Shown here: piece after piece, positions 20,926-34,508 of the stretch | Numbering within the stretch: the stretch's first letter is position 1 | Layout of the letters: every line of letters starts with the position of its first letter | NCBI GenBank assembly: GCA_030737835.1 | Contig: JAUJYN010000017.1 | Coordinates: 1,984,001-2,048,000 of the forward strand | DNA from: Acorus gramineus | Lineage: Eukaryota; Streptophyta; Magnoliopsida; Acorales; Acoraceae | Length of the DNA stretch: 64,000 nucleotides | Direction: 5' to 3' | The notes under the pieces: model-generated | The model's input: only the letters and a program-made list of their open reading frames with translations | Told to the model about the DNA's origin: nothing | Database searches by the model: none | Translations under genes and position numbers: made by a program

Positions 20926-23923
20926 TGTTATGCCTGTGTCATTTGGAGCCATTTCGGTTAAGCCTTGGTCACTTCTGGGTCATTCAGGGCCTTTTTAATT
21001 TTTCGATCGGAGCCGCTAAAATTTTGGCTTTTAGCCACCTGCGGGAGTTAAAGTACTCTGATTGGAAATCTGACTGCATATTATGGGTCCTGGTACCGTT
21101 TAGTACTACCCATAAAAATTTCATTGAATTCCGATAACGTTTTAGAAAAATTGGCAGATCCGAATCATATCCGGGTTTTGACCGATTTTGGATTGTCAAA
21201 GGGTGACTTTGACCGGGTCAACGAAGACCTTGACTAGTCAAAGATGACCTTTGACTAGTCAGGGGTTTTTGTTTGGTAGTTTGGTTGGGTTGACTCAAAG
21301 TCAATCCCCCAACCACCCCCTTTTTTCACATTTAATGAAGAATGTGTGTGTGAGTGTGTGTGTGTGTGTGTGTACACTATAGGTGGGCGTCCCCTTCTCA
21401 TCCTCTCCCCCTCACTCTCTCCTTCATTCCCTGGTTTTCTTTGTTTTTTTTTTTTGTGTTAAATAAAAGAAGAACATGAAGGAGAAGAAGAAACATTAAA
21501 AGGAAAAGAGAAAGGTATGTGGGTGCAAGCTTTGGGTGTTGTAGTAGTTGTTGTTGTTTCTCTTCTCATTAGTTCCTTCTCATGCCTTCCCCCCCCCCCC
21601 TGTTTTCAGCCAAGGAAGGCTGGTGGAGTGGCTGATGAGGTGGTGGTAGTGGTGGTGGTGGTAGAGGTGGTCGTGGGTGTGTCGAGAACCCCGCATCTCC
21701 TCATTTCCCTTCCCCTTTTTTGCAGATCTCGTCTTTTAAAGATCTCAGTGAATCTAGTATTTAGAGGCATATTGTTAGGATTATGTCTTCTTATGATTTG
21801 ATCATCTATGTGTCTAGATGTTATATATGAAATTTGGGGTCATTATGATATCTGTGGTGTAAGTTAGGAATTGACCTGCTTCGGGAAATGATTTGTTTCG
21901 GGCTTGTAGAAGCAAAATTATGTTCTAATGTCTTCATGGATTATGATCCCAGCATCTCAGAGAATGTGCATGATTGATTTCATTATTTTTAGAATTGTAT
22001 TGGGTGCTGTGAAGACCAATTAGTAGGGCTGGTTGCAGCAGGTTTAGCAGTTTTGCTTGGTTGAGTGTCAAGGAGTTGGTTGCACGTGTCTTGGGTGATA
22101 ATATGGAAGTATCAGGGGTTAAGGTTTTCATGAAGTAAGCTTATATGTGTGATAGGAGGTTCCATAATTTAATTATGGATCATTGGTTGTGTTTTACAGA
22201 TCTCGTAGACCGGATGCACGGCGATCCGGATATCGGTGAGTGGTTCGATCCAATCCCCCCCCCCCCTCTCAGGATGCGCTCGACGAGCGTAAACGCGCGT
22301 CGCGCATCGATGGGGCCCCCTAGCTATACTACTTGTTTAGATAAGTAGTATGGCCATGCTTAAGCTATAATATGTAGATATCTTGCATGCTAGGCTTATA
22401 TACATGTATTGTATTCATGTATGAATGATTGTGTTGCATGAGCCCCTCTAGTATGGGCATGTATTTTTGAAATGTGTATGGATGTATAGAATATGGCATG
22501 CCTTAGGTAGTATTGTAATAATACTCCCACCGTATTAATTGGAATATCGAACAGGATTAAGTCTGGGTTAATAACGGGCACCTGCCTAATATTCCCTTGC
22601 GATAAGACTCGAGGGCGTGGTGTAGCTGTTGCGCCCATGCCAATGGGGCAAAGCTATGACCAGCTTTATGAGATGATGATCTCTCCCGCCCTCTCCCTCT
22701 GAACGAACTGAGTAAGTAGATGTGATTTCCTACTCGACTCAGGTTCGTTTGGAATATTGGCATGCACCTGTTAGTGCGCGAGATCGCGCTTGACCCTTTT
22801 CTTTTAAGTTGGCGATATCCAACGCATGTTAGAGTATATTTTGTATGTTTATGTGATTAATGACCATGTATGCATGTTGTATGATTTATTATGATGTAAA
22901 TCCATGTTAGGGAGTGTCCCTATAATTATTAGATGATTGTGCATATGGTTTATGCACATAGCTAGATATAAAATTCTCCTGGATATATATATATGCGCAT
23001 GTTAAAACTGATAGGCCTAAAATAGGCGTGGGTATGACCCGCTGTCAGGTTGTACCTTATTAGTTATAGCGCTAGCGTTGTAATTTCCCCGTGCATCCGA
23101 GCAATGCACTCGTTTGGAATTCAGGAGTATTCATTATCTTATCGGATTGTTAAGCCTTTAGTTGGGGCGTGACACCCCCCTGTGTCCGAGCGACGCAACC
23201 GTGTGGGAGTACAGTAGTATTCGATATCTCGATAAGTGGTTATCGAGAGTAGTTGTTTTTCCAATGGGTTTGCCTTCCGAACATGGAATGTTTACTCCGA
23301 GTGTCGTCCGAGTTGAAGAGGGCCGGGTTGTAGCTGTCCTCACAGAGGGCTCCCATCAGTAGGTACCACCGATGCGTTCGGAAACGTATTGATCGTGGGA
23401 GTGTACCGGGTAGAGGCTACCCGGGAGAGGGCTAACGAATGATATTGCGAGCGTGGAATCGTTCTCCCCTTCGTTGGATCCGATGTAGGAACTCCCCGGC
23501 GTTGGAAAAGCTGTCCTGACAGAGGGCTCCCAACCGTAGGTACCACCGAGGCGTTCGGAAGCGTAATGATCGTGGGAGTATACCAGGTAATGGCTACGTA
23601 GGGAAAGGGCTACCGGTGGACCAAGGGTGTAGAGCAGTCTAAGTCTCTTCCAAAAGTCCCAAGAGTCTCCCTCCGGGAGTGAGGGTGAGGATGAGGTGAA
23701 GACACGTTGCCTCCCATAGTTGTTCGTCCGTTCCCATAGTTGTTGGGTCCGATCTCGTATTGATGTTCAAACTCATCGTTGGGCAGTTACCTCGATGGAG
23801 ATGATCCAGTAGTGTTGTGCGGACCAGTAATCCCGGGTCTCCTCGACCAACGGTATGGTCTCTCCCTAAAAGTCCCAAGAGTCTCCCTCCGGGAGTGAGG
23901 GTGAGGGTGAGGTTGGTCGCGCC
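20926..23923 (+). mobile_element. 3' LTR of B2, first part
   Basis: It begins TGTTATGCCTGTG directly after the polypurine tract. It contains W-box motifs, a GGT-rich exon-like tract (21618-21680), a mini-exon-like block (22200-22235, preceded by TTTTACAG and followed by GTGAGTGG) and an internal motif GGGGCGTGACA near 23164 that is not the LTR end. It is interrupted at 23923 by A2 and resumes at 33968. Confidence 0.85.
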
Positions 23924-26440
23924 TGTCATGCCCCAGGGCGGCCGTCCCCGAGATATGGCAAGTATATATAATATCAGCAGTTTATATAGGAGATGAATAA
24001 CATACTCTAAACAACATAAAAAATGACAACACAGACAACAAGGTACCGGACATAATATATACAAATAGCGGAAGCTCAAACGACTAAGTCTGTAATTCAA
24101 AGACATATTAAAGATCCGATACATACTCAATTATCCCGTGAGAGCCAATATATACAATGACATCCAAATACAAGTATGTACCCAAGCACGGAATACAATA
24201 CATACAATCAAGAAGGAGATGCTGATGGACTCTCACTCGCAGAACGTGACGCTGCTCCGCTACTACTGATGTGCCTCGGGGAGCTCCTCCTTCAGATCCA
24301 ACTCAGATATCACTGGAAGAAAAGAATATGCGAGGGGTGAGCCACACGCTCAGTGAATAGCACAACCCATGCATCACAATTCATATTAACCTTATATAAT
24401 TTATAGCCCCTAACACGGGAGCAACCACACATTCTAATGGGTCGTTTCATCGCCAACCCACCTCCCCCCCTCACCCTCACCCTTTCCGGGGGGTGACATG
24501 GGCCTCTTGGGGCATACTAGACCGCTCTCCACCCCTTCTCCACCCGGTAGCCTTTCCCACCCTCATAGCCTCCACCTGGTATACTCTCACTATCAGTATA
24601 GTCCGACGCATCGGAGGTACCCACGGACGGGAGCCCTTTGTCACGCCAGCCAACGCCGGAGAGTTCCTACATCGGATCCAACCAAAAGGAGAAGACAGCC
24701 TACTCACACGGATACGATCCTCTTGGATCCGTCGACACCGATTTGTAACTCTACTAATGTCATGAATTCTCAAGAATTCCTCCAGGGCGCATAACTAAGA
24801 TGCAGGAGACATATATTATAACAACAAGGTTATAATATCCTCAAAGGCATGCTTGTAACTATATGCTCTCATTTGATTTAAATAAATTAAACTAGATGGG
24901 AACATACATAGTTCGGGGCATAGTGTCTAGGCATGCATAGGCCTCTATACATGACGTATGGGTGCATATCCCTAACATACAAGTCTAAGGTGGCATGGAT
25001 ACAACATATTAATCATGCATGCATAGCTTTATATTTATTACAAGCTAATACTTAATTATGGTGCCCCAGGGGAGGGCAATGCACGCCTACGTGCATCGAA
25101 CGCCTCCCTACTGGGTTGGATTGTCCCACTCACCGAAACCCGGGTCGCTACGTGACTGTCCGTCAAGATCTGCAAGACAGGGGCATTCAATATGGTGAGT
25201 AAACTACACAAATACATAAGAAAATTTCTAAAAATATCCAATACTCGGACAAGCATGCATACGGGCCCGCACGCACGTGAGCACGCACGTACGCACGCGA
25301 GTCCGAGTTTCCCCTACACCCTCCCAAACCCACGGGCAGCCATACGCACGGCCACCCGCACACGCACGCACGAATGCGCCTGCCCGCAAGCGCCCCTGCG
25401 CCCCGGGCGCACTGCCGTGCCCTTGCCCGCGCACCTGGACGCGCTGCTGCGCCCCTGCCCGCGCGCCCTGACACGCTGCCGCGAGCGCGCACACCGCTCG
25501 TCTAGCCTTGGCGTACCCGCGCGCATTGCGCCCCAGCGCAGCACTCCGCGCGCACGCCCGCGCGCGCGCCATAGCCCTTCCCACCCCCTCCTCAGCCCAT
25601 GCAAGCTTGCATAACCAATTAAGTTCCCTAATCAAGCATCTATACTAGCTAGGGGAGGAGGAAAGCTTACCCAAAGAGGGGAAGGGAAAGGAGGGAACTC
25701 GGGTGCCCTTCGCGCACCAAATCGCCGCACCAAGACCACCAACACCTTAGCCACTTCTCAGCCCAAGATGGCTGAAAACAGGGGTTATGAGAAGCCATGA
25801 GAGGAGGTAAACAAGGGGAAAACTAAACAAAGACCATGGAGAGCTAGATCACTCCCTTACCAATCTTTTCTTCTTCTAGGGCTTCCTATTTCAACTCCTC
25901 CTACTACCTCTAATGGGGGAAATAAAGAGAAGGGAAGATGGATTTTGTGTGTGAGTGAGAGAGAGAGAGATGGGGAAGAAGAAAGAAGGGGGACGCCTAA
26001 TGAAGCTCACACACACACACACACACTCACACACTCACACACTTAGAAAAAAATTAGGGTTTTTGTGTTTGACTTTGGGTCAACCTAACCACACAAACAA
26101 ACAAAAACATTTGACCAAGTTAATGGTCAAACTTGACTTGGTCAAAATCATCTTTGACTTGGTCAAGTCTCCCCATGACTTTCCGCTCGGTCAAACTCAA
26201 ATACGATTTGGAACTGCCAAATTCTGAACGTTACCGGAATTCGATGAAATTTTCGTGAGTGGTTTGAAATGGCATCAGGACACATAATGTGCAGTTAGAT
26301 TTTCAATCGGAGTTCTCAAGCTCATGATGATAGCCAAAAGTCTAAAATTTTAGCGATTCCGATCGAAAAAAGAAAAGTTGAAAAACTGCCAGAAATGTCC
26401 CAAAGGTGACCAGAAGGCTAAAAGTGACACATATATAACA
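23924..26440 (-). mobile_element. 3' LTR of A2 (2517 bp)
   Basis: It begins TGTCATGCCCC and ends CATATATAACA. It carries a CG-rich tract at 25262-25570, a mini-exon-like block at 25134-25169, a hairpin with arms at 25244-25250 and 25301-25307, and a (CA)n run near 26010. The polypurine tract (reverse) follows at 26441-26455. Confidence 0.9.
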
Positions 26441-26488
26441 TTCTTCCCCCCTTAGGAAATTTTGTCCACAAAATAAATACAAAAACAT

Positions 26489-29400
26489 CTAGGAAGGGAA
26501 AAGATGCGGATATGCGCCACGCATGGCGTCCTCGCGCTCCCAAGTGGCCTCAGCACCGGAACGGTGCTGCCATCGCACCTTAACCAGCTGGACGGTCTTG
26601 GTGCGGAGCCTCTTCTCGCGTCGGTCCAGGATCTTGATCGGCTGCTCCACGAATGACAAGTCCGGCTCGAAGACGAGCGGCTCGAACGGAATAACGTGAG
26701 CAGGATCGTGGACGTAACGCCTCAGCTGCGAGACATGGAAGACGTCATGGGCCTGAGCCAGCTGTGGGGGCAGGGCTATGCGATAGGCCACCTCTCCAAC
26801 CCGCTCGAGGATGAGAAACGGCCCAATGAAACGCGGACTCAGCTTGCCCCGCACACCGAAACGGAAGATGCCCTTCATCGGGGACACCTTCAGGAAGACA
26901 TGGTCACCAACCTCGAAGGCGAGCTCACGGCGATGACGATCGGCGTAGCTCTTCTGACGGCTCTGAGCGACTCGGATACGCTCACGAATCGTCTTGACCA
27001 TCTCTGAGGTCTGGTGGATGATCTTTGGTCCCTCCAACTGGCGCTCTCCGACCTCGTCCCAACACAAGGGGGACCTGCAGCTACGGCCATAGAGCGCTTC
27101 GTATGGTGCCATCCGGATACTCGAGTGGTAGCTGTTGTTGTAGGCAAACTCCACCAACGGAAGATGCCTCTCCCAACTGCCCCCAAAGTCGAGAACGCAA
27201 GCTCGCAGCATGTCCTCCAGGGTCTGAATCGTCCTCTCCAACTGGCCGTCCATCTACGGATGATACGCTGTACTGAAATGGAGGTTCGTACCAAGGGCGT
27301 GCTGAAGGCTACGCCAGAACCTCGAAGTAAATCTCGCATCTCTATCAGAAATGATGCTGACGGGAGTGCCATGGAGACGAACAATCTCGGAGACAAACAA
27401 CTGCGCCAGGGTGTCCAGAGAATCGGTGAGTCGAATGGGGAGGAAATGAGCGGACTTAGTCAGTCGGTCGACGATTACCCAGATGGCATCGCGACCCGAA
27501 CGTGACCTCGACAAACCCGAAACGAAGTCCATGGTGATCTGTTCCCACTTCCATTGAGGAATCTCAATGGATTGCAGCTTCCCCGTAGGACGTTGATGCT
27601 CCGACTTCACCTGCTGGCATACCAAGCAACGGGCAACGAAACGGCCAATATCCGTCTTCATCCCGCGCCACCAGTAGCCACGACGAAGGCCCCTGTACAT
27701 CTTCGTGCCACCAGGATGCACTGTGTACCTCGAACGATGGGCCTCGTCCAAGATCTTCTGCTTCAGCTCTGCGTCGTCAGGAATGCATACTCGACCTCTG
27801 AACCGCAGGATCCCGTCCTCGCGAATCTGGTAGTCCGGACGCTCGCCCCGAGCAACGCCTTCAGAGAGGACTAGAAAGTGAGGATCCTGCCCCTGAGCCG
27901 TGCGGATCTCGTCGAGAAGAACGGGCTGCACCACTAGCCTGGCCAAAAAGCCAGCAACGACGCTGATCCAGCAAGCGGCCTCCTCCAGAAGCCTCCAATG
28001 ACGTACAGCCAAGTGGGCAGCCATGCCCAAGGGCTGCCTGCTGAGAGCATCCGCCACGACATTCGCCTTACCCGGATGGTAAGCGATGTCACAATCATAG
28101 TCCTTCAGGAACTCGACCCAATGTCTCTGACGCATGTTGAGCTCCGGCTGGGACTGCAAATAAGTCAAGCTCTTGTGATCAGTGAAGAGCTCAAACTCCT
28201 CGCCATAGAGGTAGTGCCTCCACATCTTCAGCGCAAAGATGATCGCTGCTAACTCTAAGTCATGGGTGGGGTAATTCTGCTCATGGGGCTTCAACTGACG
28301 CGACGCGTAAGCCACAACCTTACTGTACTGCATCAGGACGCAACCCACACCCAGCCGCGATGCATCGGAGTAGACTGCGAATCCACCACTCCTAGACGGA
28401 ATGGTAAGAACTGGCGCTGAGGTGAGCCTTCGCTTCAACTCCAGGAAGCTCTCCTCGCAAGCTGGGGACCACTCGAACCGGACATCCTTCCGAGTGAGGC
28501 GGGTCAGAGGAACAGCTATCTTCGAGAAACCCTCGACAAACCTCCGATAATAACCCGCTAAACCCAGGAAGCTCCGAATCTCTGTGGGGTTCGACGGTCA
28601 CGCCAATTTGACACGGCGAGCGTCTTGTCCGGGTCCACAGATATGCCCTCGCCGGAAATCACGTGGCCCAGAAAGGCCATACGCTCCAACCAAAACTCGC
28701 ACTTACTGAACTTGGCGAACAACTGATGTCGGGCCAAAGTCTCCAAGACAGTGCGGAGATGGTCAGCGTGCTCCTCAAGACTCCTCGAGTACACCAGAAT
28801 ATCATCGATGAAGACTACTACGAAGGAGTCGAGGAAGGGCCGAAACACCCGGTTCATCAGATCCATGAAGGCTGCCGGCGCATTCGTCAACCCAAATGGC
28901 AGTACTCGGAACTCGTAGTGCCCGTAACGGGTATGAAAGGCCGTCTTCAGAATATCTGACTCCTGGATCTTCAGCTGATAGTAGCCCGAACGGAGATCGA
29001 TCTTAGAAAAGACACGCGCTCCCTGGAGCTGGTCAAACAGATCGTCAATCCGTGGCAAGGGGTACTTGTTCTTCACGGTCCGCTTGTTCAACTGCCTGTA
29101 ATCAATACAAAGCCGCAGCGAACCGTCCTTCTTCCGCATGAACAAAACAGGGGCTCCCCACGGAGAAACACTCGGACGTGCGAAGCCCTTCTCAAGCAAC
29201 TCCTCCAACTGCTCCTTGAGCACCTTCAACTCTGCTGGGGCCATCCGATACGGAGCTCTCAAAATCGGCTCGGTCCCCGAAATTAGATTAATCTCAAACT
29301 CGATCGCGCGATCCGGCGGTAATCCCGGAAGATCATCGGGGAAAACCTCTGGATATTCCGCCACGATCGGAGTCTAACTGATATCTGCCCGCAGTGGTGC

Positions 29401-29862
29401 GTCCTCCTCAGCAATATACGCCAGAAAGCCCTCGCATCCTCCCTGAAGGAGTCTCCACGTCTGGATGGATGACACGAACCCCAAAGGGGCTACGTCACGA
29501 TCGCCCACGAACTAGAAAGACCTCCGACCCGGAAGGTGGAAAGACACTGACTTCGCAAAACAGTCGATGCTGGCGTGACTAGCTGAGAGCCAATCCATTC
29601 CCAGGATGGCATCGAAGTCCGTCATGGTGAGCTCTACCAACTCCACTGGAAACTCATGCTCCGCAATCACCACGGTACACCCTCGGTAAACAGAACGGAG
29701 GAGAATACGGTCTCCGATGGGCAATGATATCTCCAGCATAACATCAAGAGGGGTGGACGCCACGCCCATCTGTCTCACAAAAATGGGAGACACGAACGAG
29801 TGCGTGGCTCCGGAATCAAATAACACATATGCAGGGAGCTGGGAGATCAAAACAATACCTCA
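26489..29862 (-). pseudogene. pol: pol of A2
   Basis: Read on the - strand, the protease keeps its DSGA active site (29806-29817). RT is at about 29300-28600, with FIDDILVY at 28789-28812. RNase H is at about 28390-28040. The integrase zinc finger is near 27720-27590, the D, D and E regions near 27540, 27350 and 27240, and a chromodomain-like tail (WEREDAMRGAYPHLF) ends at 26489. Lesions are a 1-bp deletion in RT near 28600 and stops, each matching CAG to TAG or CGA to TGA, near 29855, 29515, 29375 and 27253. It is far better preserved than the B-type copies and was probably the autonomous type. Confidence 0.92.
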
Positions 29863-30072
29863 GACCACGCTACCCGAAGCCTGCGCCTCCTCGGCTGAAA
29901 GTGCTGCAACTCAGCCCTGAACAAACTGCGGCTGAGGAGCAGGGGCACGCCTCGCAGGCTGCACTGGCTGCCTCCTCTGGTCAACTCGGCCACCCTGTGG
30001 CTGCTGCTGCTGGCGTGGCAGCTGCTGCTGGCGTGGCTGCTGCTGCTGGTATGGCTGCTGCTGTAGCTGCTG

Positions 30073-31260
30073 CTACGGGCGCAGCACACAGGGTCGGCCA
30101 GCATCGGGGCAATTATATAAAATATGCCCGACGCGTTGACAATGGAAACAACGCCGCTTCTGGTTGCCTGGCCTGGACTGGTACTGCCGCAATGGGTGCT
30201 GGACCTCGCACTGGCACCACATCGACTGGAGTAGCGGCAGCCACTGACTGATCAAAGCAGGGCCGCTTCTTCTTGCGCTGTCCCTGGTCCTGGCTCCTGG
30301 GGGTCTCTGGTCTGCAGAAGGGGTTGGAACCCCCAAAGGGACCCCAAGGTCTCGCTCGACTGTCTTCGCCCGAGACACCAAGTCCGAGTACCTCGTGAAC
30401 GCCTGAGAAGTGACATGCACCCGAATGGTGCTAATGAGACCCATCTCAAAACGACGGCACCGCGTCTCCTCATCCATCACCAAGGCGGGGGCGAACCTGG
30501 AAAGCCTCGTGAAGCGTGTGGAGTAGTCAGCGACTGACATGGAGCCCTGCGTCAGCTGCTCGAACTCTCGCATCACGATCTGGCGTGTCGAAAACGGGAA
30601 GTACTCCTCCAGGAAGTATCTCCGGAACCCAGCCCATAGAAGTCGCTCCACTCCCTCGGGGATGTCCACCGATCGGGTAGCCCACCAGTCACCGGCGCTA
30701 CCCTTCAGCATGAAGGTGGCCAGGGAGACACGCTGGCGGTCGGTGCAATGCATGGTCGAGAAGATCTTGTCCACCTCCATCAACCAACGCTCAGGGGCAA
30801 GGGGATCCGCCGTCTGGCCATGGAACTCGGGAGGGTGGAGCTTCAGAAAGGCAGTGAGGCCACTCTGATGCACTCGTGCTGCAGCCTCTAGCTCCACCTC
30901 CCTCTCCAGGGGATCCTGAACTCCCACCACTGGAATCACCACGGGGACAGGGGGTACGTCAGGCACCACCGGTGGATCTGCCACCAAGGGGACCTGTGGA
31001 ACTGCCTCACGGGCCGCCCTCAGCTCCTGGATCTCTCGTGCCTGCTCAGCTAACGCCCTAGTCTGGGCCTCCAGTGCTCTGGTCTGAGTCTCCACCAGAT
31101 CTGCGATACGAGCGTAAGCACGCTCCCATGCAGGAGGGTCCTGTGCCGGTCCTGGCCCCATAGCCGAGGACTCTCCAGTAGCATCCTCGCCTCTGGTAGG
31201 TCCGAGAACCTCCAAAGGCCGAGAGGGACCACGTCCACGCATTCCTCTGCGAGGAGGCAT
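30073..31260 (-). pseudogene. gag: gag of A2
   Basis: An open frame of 395 codons starts at the ATG at 31260. It has an N-terminal arginine/proline-rich part, a heptad-like stretch (ETQTRALEAQTRALAEQ), a core gag domain, and a CCHC zinc knuckle (C-F-H-C, H, C) at 30109-30150. Compared with A1, a 1-bp deletion near 30300 and a 2-bp deletion near 30160 cancel, so the segment between is misread although the frame stays open. It ends at a TAG where A1's counterpart has a glutamine codon. Beyond it, a glutamine-rich CAG stretch (30000-30070) links to protease. Confidence 0.88.
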
Positions 31261-31357
31261 ATCAGCAACCTAAGAAAACAGACACTAGGATTAGAATACT
31301 CATATAGAAATCCTAGGACTCATCTCTAAGAAAAACAATTGGCTCTGATAGGACCAG

Positions 31358-31369
31358 GCTCTGATACCA
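31358..31369 (-). promoter_or_regulatory. Primer-binding site of A2 (tRNA-iMet)
   Basis: On the - strand it reads TGGTATCAGAGC, 5 bp inside the 5' LTR. It is the same site as in B1 and C. Confidence 0.88.
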
Positions 31370-31374
31370 ACTTT

Positions 31375-33967
31375 TGTCACGCCCCAGGGCGGCCGTCCCC
31401 GAGACGTGGCAAGTATATATAATATCAGCAGTCTATACAGGAGATCAATAACATACTCTAAACAACATCAAAAATGACAACACAGACAACAAGGTAGCTG
31501 ACATAATATATACAAATAGCGGAAGCTCAAACGACTGAGTCTGTAATTCAAAGACATATTACAGACCCGATACATAATCAACTGTCCTGTGAGAGCCAAT
31601 ATATACAATGACATCCAAATACAAGTATGTGCCCAAGCACAGAATACAATACATACAATCAAGAAGGGGATGCTGATGGCCTCTCACTCGCAGAACGTGA
31701 CGCTGCTCCGCTACTGCTGATGTGCCTCGGGGAGCTCCTCCTTCAGATCCGACTCAGATATCACTAGAAGAAAAGAATATACGAGGGTTGAGCCACACGC
31801 TCAGTGAATAGCACAACCCATGCATCACAATTCATATCAACCATATATAATTTATAGCCCCTAACACGGGAGCAACCACACATTCTAATGGGTCATTTCA
31901 TCGCCAACCCACCTCCCCCCTCACCCTCACCCTTTCCGGGGGGTGACATGGGCCTCTTGGGGCATACTAGACCGCTCTCCACCCATGGTCCACCCGGTAG
32001 CCTCTCCCACCCTCGTAGCCTCCACCTAGTATACTCCCACTATCAGTACAGTCTGACGCATCGGAGGTACCTACGGACGGGAGCCCTCTGTCAGGCCAGC
32101 CAACGCCGGGGAGTTCCTACATCGGATCCAACCAAAAGGAGAAGACAGCCTACTCACACGGATACGATCCTCTTGGATCCGTCGACACCGATTTGTAACT
32201 CTACTAATGTCATGAATTCTCAAGAATTCCTCCAGGGCGCATAACTAAGATGCGGGGAGACATATATTATAACAACAAGGTTATAATATTCTCTAAGGCA
32301 TGCTTGTAACTATATGCTCTCATTTGATTTAATTAAATTAAACTAGATGGGAACATACATAGTTCGGGGCATGGTGTCTAGGCATGCATAGGCCTCTATA
32401 CATGATGTATGGGTGCATATCACTAGCATACAAGTCTAAGGTGGCATGGATACATCATATTGATCATGCATGCATAGCTTACATTTATTATATGCTAATA
32501 CACAATTATGGTGCCCCAGGGAGGGCAATGCACGCCTATGTGCATCGAACGCCTCCCTACTAGGTTGGATTGTCCCACTCACCGAAACCCGGGTTGCTAC
32601 GTGACTGTCCCTCAAGATCTGCAAGACAAGGACATTCAATATGGTGAGTAAACTACACAAATACATAAGAAATTTACTAGACATACCCAATACTCGGACA
32701 AGCATGCATACGGACCAGCACGCATGCGAGCACGCGCGTACGCACGCGAGTCCGAGTGCCCCGACACCCTCCTGAACCCACGGGCATCCATACGCACGGC
32801 CACTCGCACACGCACGCACGAATGCGCACGCCCGCACGCGCCCCTGCGTCCCGGGCGCACTGTCGTGCCCTTGCCCTCGCGCCCAGACGCGCTGCTGCGC
32901 CCCTGTCCGTGCGCCCAGACACGCCCGCGCACGCGCGCAGCTCGCGCGTCCAGCCCTGGCATACCCGCACGCACTGCGCCCCCGCGCAGCACTCCACGCG
33001 CACGCCCGCGCGTCTGCGCGCGCCAGCGCCTGCCTGCGCAAGCAGACTCGCACGCACGCGCGCGGATGGCTTTGCGCGCGCGCCATAGCCCTTCCCACCC
33101 CCTCCTCAGCCCACCCTCACCCCCTTAACACCCATGCAAGCATGCATAACCAATTAAGTGCCCTAATCAATCATCTATACTAGCTAGGGGAGGAGGAAAG
33201 CTTACCCAAAGAGAGGAAGGGAAAGGATGGGAACTCGGGTGCCCTTCGCGCACCAAATCGCCGCCACCATGACCACCACCACCGTCAGCCACTTCTCAAC
33301 CCTAGAATGGCTGAAAACAGGGGTTATGAGAAGCCATGAGAGGAGGTAAACAAGGGGGAAAACTAAACAAAGACCATGGAGAGGTAGATCATTCCCTTAC
33401 CAATCTTTTCTTCTTCTAGGGCTTCCTATTTCAACTCCTCCTACTACCTCTAATGGGGGAAAAAAAGAAAAGGGAAAGATGGATTTTGTGTGTGAGTGAG
33501 AGAGAGAGAGATGGGGAAGAAGAGAGAAGGGGGACGCCCACGTAAAGGCCACACACACACACACACACACTCACACACTTAGAAAAAATCTAGGTTTTTG
33601 TGTTTGACTTTGAGTCAACCTAACCACACAAACAAACAAAATCATTTGACCAAGTCAATGGTCAAACTTGACTTGGTCAAAGTCATCTTTGACTTGGTCA
33701 AGTCTCCCCATGACTTTCCGCTTGGTCAAAACCCGGATACGATTCGGAACTGCCAAATTCTGAACGTTACCGGAATTCGATGAAATTTTTGAAATGGCAC
33801 CAGGACACATAATGTACAGTTAGATTTTCAATCGGAGTTCTCAAGCTCATGATGATAGCCAAAAGTCTAAAATTTTAGCGGTTCTGATCGAAAAAAAGAA
33901 AAGTTGAAAAGCTGCCAGAAATGTCCCAAAGGTTACCAGAAGGCTAAAAAGTGACACATATATAACA
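31375..33967 (-). mobile_element. 5' LTR of A2 (2593 bp)
   Basis: It begins TGTCACGCCCC and ends CATATATAACA. On the - strand it holds a 36-nt mini-exon-like block (32583-32618, LEGQSRSNP) and a 53-nt exon-like block with open frame (31711-31763, SESDLKEELPEAHQQ). Hairpin arms are at 32693-32699 and 32750-32756. A CG-rich tract spans 32700-33090. Confidence 0.9.
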
Positions 33968-34503
33968 GGTTGTGCCGCCGCGTGACCCTGTTATCCATGG
34001 GTTTCCACCCATGTTTACCTTTAAAGGAAATTGTTTATGTATTGAATTGTTGTATGGTGATTGGTTTCCAGCCACTCACTGAGCTTGTAGCTCACCCCCT
34101 CGCATACTGTTTCTTTTCAGGGGCAGTGTTGGGCGTTGTGCTGGAGCTTTCCTATGGCGTGGTCTTATGGGCGTGGAGCATTCTTCTGGCGGGTGGTGAG
34201 TGCGAGGCTGTCAGCAGTCCTAGAGTCATTGTATGTATTGTAAATCGTGCATGTGGCACAGGTTGTATTTTCTTTGGTCTAGACTTGGCTCTCACAGGAC
34301 AGTGATTATGTATTCGAGTCTGTAATAATATTTTTTGTTTACAGACATTGTTTATATATTATGCTTCCGTTTTTCACTCAGTTATCATTATCCTTGCTTT
34401 GCCACCTTGTGTGTTGTTGTTGGAGTCTTTATTGACCTCAGGTATTGACAGCTGATATTTTACCATTGTCACGTCTCGGGGACGGCCGCCTTGGGGCGTG
34501 ACA
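33968..34503 (+). mobile_element. 3' LTR of B2, second part
   Basis: This is the continuation after A2. It contains an exon-like open frame after TTCTTTTCAG (near 34119) and an intron-like piece ending CTCTCACAG. It terminates GGGCGTGACA, followed by GTTTA, the second copy of B2's target site. Confidence 0.88.
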
Positions 34504-34508
34504 GTTTA

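Larger units (their letters stand above)
23924..33967 (-). mobile_element. A2: complete Del/Tekay-type element, both LTRs
   Basis: A2 is 10,044 bp on the - strand: 3' LTR 23924-26440, polypurine tract, pol, gag, primer site, 5' LTR 31375-33967. It lies within B2's 3' LTR. The flanks rejoin B2 sequence, but the duplication is not a clean 5 bp: the left flank ends GGTTGGTCGCGCC and the right begins GGTTGTGCC. The two LTRs differ by scattered substitutions and an indel of about 80 bp in the CG-rich tract (about 33003-33090). It is structurally whole but its genes are broken. Confidence 0.92.
17295..34503 (+). mobile_element. B2: B-type element inserted in B1's LTR
   Basis: It starts TGTTATGCCTGTG at 17295 and ends GGGCGTGACA at 34503. 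The 5-bp duplication GTTTA is present on both sides (17290-17294 and 34504-34508). The 5' LTR is truncated (17295-18230) and fused to the internal region (18231-20925). The 3' LTR is 20926-23923 plus 33968-34503, interrupted by A2. Orientation is opposite to B1, giving head-to-head LTRs. Confidence 0.92.

Noticed and set aside
23164..23174. GGGGCGTGACA as the right end of B2's LTR (mirror TGTCACGCCCC at 16472)
   Set aside because: LTR sequence continues on both sides in colinear order, no duplication flanks it, and the true end with matching GTTTA is at 34503.
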